DNA from: Methylobacillus flagellatus_A
GTDB lineage: Bacteria; Pseudomonadota; Gammaproteobacteria; Burkholderiales; Methylophilaceae
NCBI RefSeq assembly: GCF_031344055.1
Contig: NZ_JADBEN010000004.1
Reading direction: 5' to 3' (one strand)
Length of the DNA stretch: 64,000 nt
Position numbers and translations under genes: made by a program. Below, one piece after another: positions 32,337 through 39,834 of the stretch. How positions within the stretch are numbered: position 1 is the stretch's first letter; each line of letters starts with the position of its first letter. The notes below the pieces were generated by a model. It searched no databases, was not told where the DNA came from, and saw nothing but the letters and a program-made list of their open reading frames with translations.

Positions 32337-33893
32337 GTGGATATTGCTATTGAATTGGTAGATATATTTAGAAGTAGATCGGCAGGGCCATTTTTATTTT
32401 TAGGGTCTGGATTTTCAAGACGATATATGGGATTGGAAAACTGGAAAGGGTTGTTAGAGAAATTCTGCAAGATGGGTAAACCATTTGAGTATTATTTGGC
32501 AAAAGCAAATGGTGACTATCCAAAAATTGCTGAATTAATTGCAGAAGATTTTAATGATTACTGGTGGATTTCTGATGAATACAAGTCAAATGTAGAAAAA
32601 TATAAAAATAAAGTTCAAGATAAAACATCAGCATTAAGAATTGAAATATGTAACTATTTATCAAATCTTGGACAGACTCAGGCATATGAGTCAGCTTATG
32701 CCGATGAAGTAAATTTATTGGCTACACTTAATGTGGACGGAATAATCACCACAAACTGGGATGTGTTGGTTGAACAGTTGTTCCCTGATTACAAAGTGTT
32801 TGTTGGCCAGGAACAGTTGCTATTTTCCAATCCCCAAGAAATTGGGGAGATATATAAAATTCATGGGTGTTCAACAAAACCAAATTCCCTAGTTCTAACT
32901 AATGAAGATTATGAGGTATTCCACGAGAGAAACGCTTACTTAGCCGCAAAATTGATCACTTTGTTTGTTGAACATCCAATTGTTTTTATAGGATATTCAA
33001 TATCTGATAAAAATATTAGTAGTTTGCTTACAGCAATTACCTCATGTATTGGTAATCAAAACATAGAAAAATTAAGAAAAAACCTAATTTTTGTACAAAG
33101 ATTGAAGGGAGATGAGAGTGAGGGGGTCTCTGAAACATATTTTTCTATTGATGGGGTTCAAATTCCATTTATCCTTGTGAAAACAAATGATTATAAGAAA
33201 ATATATTCTGCGATTGAGGCTACTAAAAGAAAAATCCCAGCAAAATTACTTCGATTATGTAAAGAGCAACTTTATGAGTTAGTTCAATCCGCCGAACCCG
33301 AAAAAAAGTTATGCGTTGTTGGTATTGATGAGATTGAGAAAAAAGAAGATATAGAATTTATTGTTGGGGTCGGGGTAGCAACTGAAATAAGAGAGGCTGA
33401 AATAGGAAAGGTTGGTTATGCAGCAATCACTATTCAGGATCTAATTGCAGATATGTTGCATGATGACAGAGGGTATGATGCGAAATCTATTATTAAAGAT
33501 GTTATAAAAAACAACTGTAGGCATACAAAAAACGTTCCAGTATTTAAATATTTAAGAGCCATTGGTATAAATTCACAAAAAGATTATGAGGAAAGCAATC
33601 TAGATTTCAATAAGTGTGTTAATCGAGATATTAAAGAATATAGAAGTAATAGTTATACTCGATCTTTTGTTAAGAATCACAGAGATAAATCAATTGAGCA
33701 AGTCATTGAGGAATGTACACCCGAAAATGCTGCACGGTTCATTCCATTTTTAAATAAAGCAGCGATTGATCTTGATGTGTTAAAAGAATTTTTAATTGCT
33801 AATGAAAGAAAAATAGATCCTGCTGTTTCAAATTATTCTAGTAATTTCAGAATTCTTGCATCTTTATATGATCGATTGAGATACGGCTGGTAA
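32337..33893 (+). CDS. SIR2-like domain protein, predicted NADase-type defence effector
   Basis: The 518-residue protein has an N-terminal SIR2-like (SIR2_2) Rossmann domain: FLFLGSGFS (residues 19-27), a TTNWD motif (138-142), the probable catalytic His176 in KIHGCS, and FIGYSISD (217-224). It lacks the zinc-binding Cys cluster of sirtuin deacetylases. SIR2_2 domains in phage-defence systems (Thoeris ThsA, Dsr1/Dsr2, Sir2-pAgo) hydrolyse NAD+. The C-terminal half (about 300-518) has no domain I recognise. The gene starts with GTG, is very AT-rich compared with its neighbours, and lies at the prophage edge, which points to later acquisition. The NADase role is inference. Confidence 0.8.
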   Translation: MDIAIELVDIFRSRSAGPFLFLGSGFSRRYMGLENWKGLLEKFCKMGKPFEYYLAKANGDYPKIAELIAEDFNDYWWISDEYKSNVEKYKNKVQDKTSALRIEICNYLSNLGQTQAYESAYADEVNLLATLNVDGIITTNWDVLVEQLFPDYKVFVGQEQLLFSNPQEIGEIYKIHGCSTKPNSLVLTNEDYEVFHERNAYLAAKLITLFVEHPIVFIGYSISDKNISSLLTAITSCIGNQNIEKLRKNLIFVQRLKGDESEGVSETYFSIDGVQIPFILVKTNDYKKIYSAIEATKRKIPAKLLRLCKEQLYELVQSAEPEKKLCVVGIDEIEKKEDIEFIVGVGVATEIREAEIGKVGYAAITIQDLIADMLHDDRGYDAKSIIKDVIKNNCRHTKNVPVFKYLRAIGINSQKDYEESNLDFNKCVNRDIKEYRSNSYTRSFVKNHRDKSIEQVIEECTPENAARFIPFLNKAAIDLDVLKEFLIANERKIDPAVSNYSSNFRILASLYDRLRYGW

Positions 33894-33995
33894 CCTGTCA
33901 ACATTAAAGCGACTAAAAGACATTTAATGAGTATCTAAGCTATGTTAACAGGTTGATTTTAAATGTATTGATCCGCAAAGATCTATTAGTACATT

Positions 33996-34020
33996 GACTC
34001 ATAATCCGTTGGTGACCGGT
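33996..34020 (+). repeat. Right attachment-site repeat (attR candidate), tRNA fragment
   Basis: These 25 bases match the tRNA gene from the anticodon stem to the T loop with one change. The downstream sequence does not continue the tRNA 3' end, so no second functional tRNA is formed. It marks the far end of the prophage, but the missing tRNA tail suggests later erosion or a rearrangement. Confidence 0.65.
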
Positions 34021-34095
34021 AAGATGGCTGATTGGCGAGTGCAGCAGCTCACTTCCGAAGTTTGATAATTTGATTGATATCTATCTTTATAGTTA

Positions 34096-34146
34096 GCACA
34101 CTGAATACAAAAGGAAGTGTATTCAGTGTGCGCTTTATTTTGTTGG
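34096..34146. terminator. Strong hairpin, terminator between prophage end and GlcG-like gene
   Basis: GCACACTGAATACA (34096-34109) pairs perfectly with 34118-34131 across an eight-base loop, and a T-rich run (GCTTTATTTTGTT) follows on the + strand. It can end rightward transcription leaving the prophage and lies just beyond the stop of the leftward GlcG-like gene. Confidence 0.8.
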
Positions 34147-34151
34147 AGGTT

Positions 34152-34637
34152 TTATTTGGCCCCAATGGCTGCCAAGCCTGCGGCGGCCGCTTGCTCATCT
34201 TGTTGAGAGGTTGCGCCGCTTACTCCGATGGCGCCTACGATTTTCCCATCAAGGATAATTGGCAAGCCGCCTTGTAGCGGCAAAACATTTGGCAGGTTGA
34301 GCAGGGCGACCCGGCCACCGGCTACTACATCGTCCAGCGCTTTGGTAGGGCGTTTGAAATTGTTAGCGGTGCGAGCTTTGCCGATGGCGGTTTCCACGCT
34401 GGAAATCTGGGTGCCGTCGATTTTCTCTAGATAGGACAAGCTGCCGCTGCTATCCACCACTGCGACTACTACCGCCAAGTTATTTTTCTTTGCATCTGCA
34501 ATCGCCGCTGTAGCGGCTTTTTTGGCCTGATCACTCGTGATGGGAGCGCCGTAACCGATGATATCAGCCGCCAAGCCGAAGCTAGAATAGGAAGCAAAGA
34601 TTGCAGCAACGATAGTCGAACGGAAAATATGAGTCAT
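34152..34637 (-). CDS. Secreted GlcG/HbpS-like (DUF336) protein
   Basis: The 161-residue protein has a signal peptide (MTHIFRSTIVAAIFASYSSFGLAA) and a single GlcG/HbpS-type domain: ITSDQAKKAATAAIADAKKNNLAVVVAVVD, then the G-rich KIVGAIGVSGATSQQDEQAAAAGLAAI. The family includes haem-binding HbpS of Streptomyces and GlcG of glycolate operons, but no enzymatic role is settled. ATG at 34637 has AAGGA upstream; a longer start at 34664 is less likely. A LysR-type gene follows upstream on the same strand. Confidence 0.85.
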   Translation of the reverse strand: MTHIFRSTIVAAIFASYSSFGLAADIIGYGAPITSDQAKKAATAAIADAKKNNLAVVVAVVDSSGSLSYLEKIDGTQISSVETAIGKARTANNFKRPTKALDDVVAGGRVALLNLPNVLPLQGGLPIILDGKIVGAIGVSGATSQQDEQAAAAGLAAIGAK

Positions 34638-34837
34638 TATTGAGGTCCTTTTTATGAAAAACACCTAGACCTGCAATTGATATGCCAAGTGGAGAGAGTG
34701 TTTTAATTGGCTGTTTTTAAATTTTTTTTATATGGAAGCGTTTGAGTGGATGTTCAGTAAGAATCACTTATTAATGGGAAACCAACAGAGTGTTAGTTTT
34801 TAAACATTATCTTGGGGTGCTATTTTCTGCGTAGATT

Positions 34838-35737
34838 TTAAGTCTTATTAAACAAAAATAATTTATCCGCTGATTCGTTTACTGCTACCACGGCAGGGTG
34901 AGTTGCCCGCTTGGGGACGGAGATTGCATAGAAATGCTGGGTAAATTCGTCGGTGTCGGCAATTTTGATGACGTCATACTCCTGTTCAATTTCATGCGCG
35001 ATGACGGATGAGACGGTAAAGAAACCCGCTCCAGCAGTGCCGAAGGCTTTCATCAGTGCACTATCATCAAACTCCCCGACAATGTTGGGGGTAATATGTT
35101 GCTCGTTCAGCCAACGCATGATTTGCCCTTGTAATAGGCTATCCTCTCCCATGACCAGCATGGGCGCGCGATGCAGGCGTTCCGGGAACTGGCCTGGATA
35201 TTTCATGGCAAGTTCTGCGGTGGCAAAAAAAGAGGTGCCGCTTTCCCCGAGCTTACGGCTAATGCCGGTGATGTTGACTTCGCTCGGCATGGGGCGGTCT
35301 GCCAGCACGATGTCCAGTTTATGAATCGCCAGTTGTGCGAGAAGCGTTTCGAAGTTGTCCTCCCGACACACGATGCGAATCGGGTCTTCTAATTCCATGG
35401 CTGCCGAAAGGAGGTGATAAGCAATGGATTTGGGGACGAATTCTGCAATACCTACGTTGAAAACCCTAGGACGTTTTTTGGGTTGATGATGCAGGGTTTC
35501 CTCCAGCATGCTGCCTATTTCGAAAATGCGTTCGGCATAAGGCAGTGCAAGACGTCCTGCATCCGTGAGTTCCAGGCCGCGTCCGGCCCGCTTGAACAAT
35601 GTGACGTTTAGGTCGGCTTCAAGTAGCGAAATTTGCCCACTGAGGGTTTGTGGAGTCACACCTAATTGTTCACTGGCCTTGACCAGGCTGCCGGCTTTGG
35701 CGACAGCCCAGAAATAACTGAGTTGCTTATAGTTCAT
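34838..35737 (-). CDS. LysR-family regulator, NhaR-like
   Basis: The 299-residue regulator has the LysR helix-turn-helix (LVKASEQLGVTPQTLSGQISLLE, residues about 18-40) and a substrate-binding domain. The wording MNYKQLSYFWAVAKAGSLVKAS, KRAGRGLELTDAG and GEFDDSALMKAFG follows E. coli NhaR, which responds to sodium and other stresses. It is divergent from the small secreted protein gene. A T-N11-A type palindrome lies just upstream and also before the inverted copy of that gene, so this is the likely regulator of both. It precedes no Na+/H+ antiporter in this window. Confidence 0.88.
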   Translation of the reverse strand: MNYKQLSYFWAVAKAGSLVKASEQLGVTPQTLSGQISLLEADLNVTLFKRAGRGLELTDAGRLALPYAERIFEIGSMLEETLHHQPKKRPRVFNVGIAEFVPKSIAYHLLSAAMELEDPIRIVCREDNFETLLAQLAIHKLDIVLADRPMPSEVNITGISRKLGESGTSFFATAELAMKYPGQFPERLHRAPMLVMGEDSLLQGQIMRWLNEQHITPNIVGEFDDSALMKAFGTAGAGFFTVSSVIAHEIEQEYDVIKIADTDEFTQHFYAISVPKRATHPAVVAVNESADKLFLFNKT

Positions 35738-35765
35738 GATGTCTCCTTCGTGGCAAACCTCGACA

Positions 35766-35782
35766 CTTCGAAAAATCCGAAG
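35766..35782. promoter_or_regulatory. T-N11-A palindrome, candidate LysR-regulator site
   Basis: The 17-base inverted repeat CTTCGAAAAATCCGAAG contains TCG and CGA arms spaced as in LysR T-N11-A boxes (TCG-N7-CGA). It lies between the NhaR-like gene and the small secreted protein gene. The same motif, changed at two interior bases, occurs in the second copy at 59472-59487. Confidence 0.5.
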
Positions 35783-36219
35783 TATTTATCAGTGAATAAT
35801 ATGTTTTTCTTGCGATCTTCGTCTAGTAGGATGTGCACTATGGCAAGACAGAATATCAATGACTATTTGGAGATCATCATGAAAAAGACAGTTGCTATTG
35901 CTAGTTTGGTGCTTGTTGCTTCCTGGGCTTCTTTTGCCCAGGCAGAGGAACATAATGCAGCGCTGTTCGATCAGCAGGTGTTGGCCGCGGCGACGATTAA
36001 TCCCAGCCGCCTGGCTACCGATGCGCGCGTGGCGGAGTCCGAAGCGGTGATTACACATAAGGATGTGGTGCAGTCTCGCAACAATCGCCCTCACTTCAGG
36101 CATCACTTTAATGTGAACCGTATCGATACGAGTGGGGTGAGTGCAAACCGCAATGCCGGGAAGAAGTTTGTGTATGTGACGCATCCTAAGCATCATTTCA
36201 AGGTCAAGCGGTATGTAGG
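35766..36219 (+). repeat. Copy A of a 454-bp duplicated segment (inverted copy at 59034-59487)
   Basis: This segment contains the regulatory palindrome, the 5' leader and nearly the whole small-protein gene. The segment at 59034-59487 is the same length in inverted orientation, with differences mainly in the leader and signal-peptide codons. It ends just before the two stop codons, where the sequences diverge abruptly. Confidence 0.85.
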
Positions 36220-36229
36220 GGTAAACTAA
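35879..36229 (+). CDS. Small secreted basic protein, paralog of the one at 59.0 kb
   Basis: The 116-residue protein has a signal peptide (MKKTVAIASLVLVASWASFAQA) and a mature chain of about 94 residues that is rich in His, Arg, Lys and Asn (NRPHFRHHFNVNR; THPKHHFKVKRY). The histidine-rich motifs suggest metal or surface binding. Its mature sequence is nearly identical to that of the copy at 59021-59374. GGAGA precedes ATG 35879 by six bases. It is divergent from the NhaR-like regulator. The function is unknown. Confidence 0.75.
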   Translation: MKKTVAIASLVLVASWASFAQAEEHNAALFDQQVLAAATINPSRLATDARVAESEAVITHKDVVQSRNNRPHFRHHFNVNRIDTSGVSANRNAGKKFVYVTHPKHHFKVKRYVGVN

Positions 36230-36255
36230 ACCTCACATTACGCAACACCGCACCC

Positions 36256-36281
36256 TCCCAGGCATTTGCAGATGCCTGGGA
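36256..36281. other. Perfect 10-bp hairpin between convergent genes
   Basis: TCCCAGGCAT, TTGCAG, ATGCCTGGGA forms a stable stem-loop in the 65-nt gap between the small secreted protein gene and trhO. There is no clear T tract on either side, so it may be a weak terminator or a transcript-stabilising stem. Confidence 0.45.
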
Positions 36282-36294
36282 ATCACCCCTAGAG

Positions 36295-37266
36295 CTAGGC
36301 TTCCGGGGGTGTTTTTTTAACTTTCGATTGTTTGTGAATGGCCGAGTATTTGCGCGCATTGTCGCCTATGTGTTCTTCACCGCGCTGGCGCGCAATTTCA
36401 ATCTGCCTTTGTCTCTCTTCAATGCTGGCGCGCTTCTCAGCTGACAGTTTGTCATAGCAACGAGGGCAGGAAATGCCTTTCACATATTTCGGCGATGCCA
36501 TATCTGCGGCAGAGATGGGATGGCGACATGCAAAGCATTGGTCATAATCTCCCACCTCTAAGCCGTGTCTCACTGCCACCCGCTGGTCAAATACAAAGCA
36601 TTCCCCTTCCCACAGGCTTTCTTCCTTTGGAACAGTTTCCAAGTACTTCAGAATGCCGCCTTGCAAGTGGTAGACCTCTTCAAATCCCTGTTCCAACATA
36701 TATGAGCTGGCTTTCTCGCAGCGAATGCCCCCAGTGCAGAACATGGCGACTTTCTTGTTTTTTGCCGGGTCAAGGTTGTTACGGACATAATCGGGAAACT
36801 GGCGGAAAGTCGTGGTGGCCGGGTCGATAGCGCCTTTGAACGTGCCAATTTCGTATTCATAATCATTGCGCGTGTCGACCACAATGACATCCGGGTCGGA
36901 AATCAGAGCATTCCAGTCTTCCGGTTTGACGTAAGTTCCTACTTTCTTGTTGGGGTCGATGCCCGGCACTCCCAAGGTCACTATTTCCTTTTTCAACCGC
37001 ACTTTCATGCGATAGAACGGCATTTCGTCAGTGAAGGACTCTTTATGGTCGATATCCGCGAATCGCGGATCCTGGCGCAGGTAGGCCAGTAGGACGTCAA
37101 TGGCTTCACGGCTGCCAGCCACTGTGCCGTTAATGCCTTCTTCCGCCAACAGCAAGGTACCCTTGATGCCCTGGGCGTTACACAAGGCCAGCAGGCCCGG
37201 TTGAATCTCCTGATAGTCAGGCAAGCTGACAAACTTATATAAAGCAGCAACGACAATATGATGCAC
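36295..37266 (-). CDS. trhO: tRNA uridine(34) hydroxylase TrhO (UPF0176, rhodanese domain)
   Basis: TrhO hydroxylates U34 of certain tRNAs in an oxygen-dependent branch of 5-carboxymethoxyuridine synthesis. The protein has an N-terminal acylphosphatase-like domain (EEGINGTVAG), a rhodanese domain with the active-site loop CTGGIRCEKAS and Cys at about 176-183, and a C-terminal zinc-like C-x2-C motif pair (CFACRHP...CPRCYDKL). I place the start at GTG 37266; TTG at 37293 is the alternative. It sits downstream of the first TonB receptor region on the opposite strand. Confidence 0.93.
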   Translation of the reverse strand: MHHIVVAALYKFVSLPDYQEIQPGLLALCNAQGIKGTLLLAEEGINGTVAGSREAIDVLLAYLRQDPRFADIDHKESFTDEMPFYRMKVRLKKEIVTLGVPGIDPNKKVGTYVKPEDWNALISDPDVIVVDTRNDYEYEIGTFKGAIDPATTTFRQFPDYVRNNLDPAKNKKVAMFCTGGIRCEKASSYMLEQGFEEVYHLQGGILKYLETVPKEESLWEGECFVFDQRVAVRHGLEVGDYDQCFACRHPISAADMASPKYVKGISCPRCYDKLSAEKRASIEERQRQIEIARQRGEEHIGDNARKYSAIHKQSKVKKTPPEA

Positions 37267-37489
37267 GACAAATTTCTCACGAAAATACAACAAAACAATG
37301 GGTTAAAAGGCATCCTGCAGAGGAGCAGAAATGCACTAACACACGCTATTTTAATTAAATTTCCATAAATTTCATACGGTTATTATGTTGCGAATTCACA
37401 ACATAATACAAATTTTACTTGTATTGATAATATTTCTTATTTATATTCCGTCTTTGTTAACTTGTGTAAATCGTTGTAAAGGGAAAATT

Positions 37490-39655
37490 GTGCAAGATAT
37501 AAAACATGCTCCGGTATTGAAACCAATTTTTGCGGCGATGGCGCTGGCCTTCACCGGTTCCGCTGTGGCGGCTGACGAGACTGCCGTGTTGCCAGAGTTG
37601 CAGGTTTCGTCCAAAAAAGACAATCCGTACAAAGTAGAAAAGTCTGCGAACCAGAAATTTACAGCGCCGTTGAAGGATACCCCGAAGTCAGTCACCATCA
37701 TCACAGAGGATGTGATCAAGGATACTGGTTCCAACACATTCCAAGAGGCGTTGCGTACAGCACCTGGCATTACCTTTGGTACTGGCGAGGGTGGCGGTCC
37801 GATTGGGGATCGCCCATTTATTCGCGGTTTTGATGCACAGAGTGCTATTTTTGTGGATGGTCTACGTGATATTGGTTCGCAGCAACGTGAAGTATTCGCC
37901 ATTGAGCAATTGGAAGTGCTCAAGGGACCAAGTGGTGCATTTGATGGCCGCGGCTCTGCTGGTGGCAGTATTAATGTCGTTACCAAACGTGCGAAGGCTG
38001 GCAATTTTACTTCTGGTTCTGTCGGTTTCGGTACCGATCAATATCGCCGTGCTACTTTTGATGGCAACTATATGATCGGTGATGATTCGGCTATCCGTCT
38101 GGTTGGTGTGCTCCATGATGCAAATACTCCAGGCCGTGATGATGTAGACGTCAAGCGCTGGGGTTTTATGCCGTCTTTGACTTTAGGTCTAAACGGTCCT
38201 ACCTCTGCCACTGTCAGCTGGTATCACTTTGAAACGGATGATATGCCGGATCGTGGTTTGCCATATCGTGACAACTCCGGCAACACCAAGAGTCGTCCTG
38301 TTGGTGTAAGTAAGGATAATTTTTATGGTTTGAAGAACCGTGATTATCATGAAACCAATGCGGATATTGGTACATTTGAGCTTAAGCACGCCTTTAGCGA
38401 TGATGTGACATTGCGCAACACATTGCGTTATGGCGAAACAAAAAATGAGTATGTGGTAACCCGCTCTTTGCCAAGTGCTGCTAACCAAGCCAATAATATT
38501 GCGCCAAGGGAAGGTCAAGGACGCAAAACAAAGACGACTTCTTTAGTAAATTTGACTGATTTGTCGATTGCATTCGATACAGGGGCTATTAAGCATACTG
38601 TGAATACCGGTTTTGAAATTAGCCGAGAAGAAACAGATATTTACTCAGCCACATTTTCTGGAGGCACTGGAGCTAACCAGAACGGAGGCCCCAACGGTAA
38701 CTTCTTGAATCCTGACGCTAATGATATTTGGCCTGGTTCTGTTGCCTTCAGTGCAGATCCGACAAATACCTGGACTAGCCGTAGCAAGTCAGCCTATGTG
38801 TTTGACAGTATTGAGCTGAATGAAAAATGGTTGGTTAATGCTGGTGTTCGTTATGATCGTTTCGAAGTAAAAAATAGTACAGCCAAGGCGGATCATAACT
38901 TCTGGAATTATCAGTTGGGCGTTGTCTATAAGGTACAGCCTAATGGCAGTATCTATGCTTCTTATGGAACCTCAACCACGCCCATTGGCTTGTCAAACGG
39001 TGATGGTAACCATGAAAATGGCTATACCAATGTGGCTAGTGACTTGAATCCTGAGCGTACCAAGAATTTTGAAGTAGGTACAAAATGGGATGTACTGGAA
39101 GGCCTATCACTGACCGCAGCAGCTTTCTACACTCAAAAGTCTAATGCTCGAGTTCTGATGGCAGACGGTGGTTATGCTAATGCTGGTGAATTTGATGTTA
39201 AAGGTGTTGAATTCGGTGCGGCGGGTAAGATCACTGATAAGTGGGATGTGTTTGCTGGCTATACGCACTTGAATAGCGAACAATCCAAGACCGGCGATGC
39301 TTTAGGTAATCATCGGGATCTGGGGTCAACTCTAAATAAGGGCAAGGATATGCCTGGTGTTGCAAAGAATAGTGCCAGTGTTTGGACAACTTATAAAGTG
39401 TTGCCTCAGTTGACTGTTGGTGGTGGCGCATTCTATGTGGACAAGGTCTATGCCGATCCAGGTAACATGCTCTATGTGCCTTCTTATGTCCGCTGGGATG
39501 CCATGGCAAATTATAAGATTGATGATCGCATTAGTTTGCAACTTAATCTCCAAAACCTGACTGATAAGCGTTACTTCAACCAGACTTACACACGCCACTT
39601 TGCTACAGTAGCCCCAGGCCGCCTGGCATTCGTGTCGCTAAACTTCAAGTTCTAG
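37490..39655 (+). CDS. TonB-dependent siderophore receptor (Fiu-like), copy 1
   Basis: This outer-membrane beta-barrel imports a metal-chelate with TonB energy. The 721-residue precursor has a signal peptide (FAAMALAFTGSAVAA), a TonB box region, a plug domain (TPKSVTIITEDVIKDTG; IRGFDAQSAIFVDGLRD; GRGSAGGSINVVTK) and a barrel ending in LAFVSLNFKF with the C-terminal Phe. The sequence matches catecholate siderophore receptors such as Fiu. Start GTG 37490 has AAAGGGA upstream and mirrors the next copy (AAAGGGAA before GTG). An ATG at 37385 would add 35 residues with a second hydrophobic stretch and is less likely. Confidence 0.88.
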   Translation: MQDIKHAPVLKPIFAAMALAFTGSAVAADETAVLPELQVSSKKDNPYKVEKSANQKFTAPLKDTPKSVTIITEDVIKDTGSNTFQEALRTAPGITFGTGEGGGPIGDRPFIRGFDAQSAIFVDGLRDIGSQQREVFAIEQLEVLKGPSGAFDGRGSAGGSINVVTKRAKAGNFTSGSVGFGTDQYRRATFDGNYMIGDDSAIRLVGVLHDANTPGRDDVDVKRWGFMPSLTLGLNGPTSATVSWYHFETDDMPDRGLPYRDNSGNTKSRPVGVSKDNFYGLKNRDYHETNADIGTFELKHAFSDDVTLRNTLRYGETKNEYVVTRSLPSAANQANNIAPREGQGRKTKTTSLVNLTDLSIAFDTGAIKHTVNTGFEISREETDIYSATFSGGTGANQNGGPNGNFLNPDANDIWPGSVAFSADPTNTWTSRSKSAYVFDSIELNEKWLVNAGVRYDRFEVKNSTAKADHNFWNYQLGVVYKVQPNGSIYASYGTSTTPIGLSNGDGNHENGYTNVASDLNPERTKNFEVGTKWDVLEGLSLTAAAFYTQKSNARVLMADGGYANAGEFDVKGVEFGAAGKITDKWDVFAGYTHLNSEQSKTGDALGNHRDLGSTLNKGKDMPGVAKNSASVWTTYKVLPQLTVGGGAFYVDKVYADPGNMLYVPSYVRWDAMANYKIDDRISLQLNLQNLTDKRYFNQTYTRHFATVAPGRLAFVSLNFKF

Positions 39656-39673
39656 GTTTTTCTAGCAAAATCA

Positions 39674-39710
39674 ATACCCCATAGAGTTTGCCTCTATGGG
39701 GTATTTTCAT
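39674..39710 (+). terminator. Terminator after TonB receptor copy 1
   Basis: ATACCCCATAGAG, five bases, CTCTATGGGGTAT is a 13-bp perfect stem followed by TTTTCATTTTT, 19 nt after the receptor stop codon. Confidence 0.9.
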
Positions 39711-39834
39711 TTTTCGGGCAATGTAAAGAAAATCCAGGACTACAGTTCCATTCTAGAATGTGTGTTGAAATGTGAATGTTTATTATTTATATTCCGTTTC
39801 CCAAATATTTTTCAGGGAAATGGAAAGGGAAGTT

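Noticed and set aside
32337..33893. Sirtuin-type protein deacetylase
   Set aside because: The zinc-binding Cys cluster of sirtuins is missing, and GSGFS, TTNWD and FIGYSISD fit the SIR2_2 defence-type domain instead.
33996..34020. A second tRNA gene at the right prophage boundary
   Set aside because: Only 25 bases match; there is no acceptor stem, D arm or 3' end, so it cannot fold as a tRNA.
35666..35878. N-terminal extension of the small secreted protein
   Set aside because: The frame overlaps the regulator's promoter region; a ribosome-binding site and signal peptide support ATG 35879.
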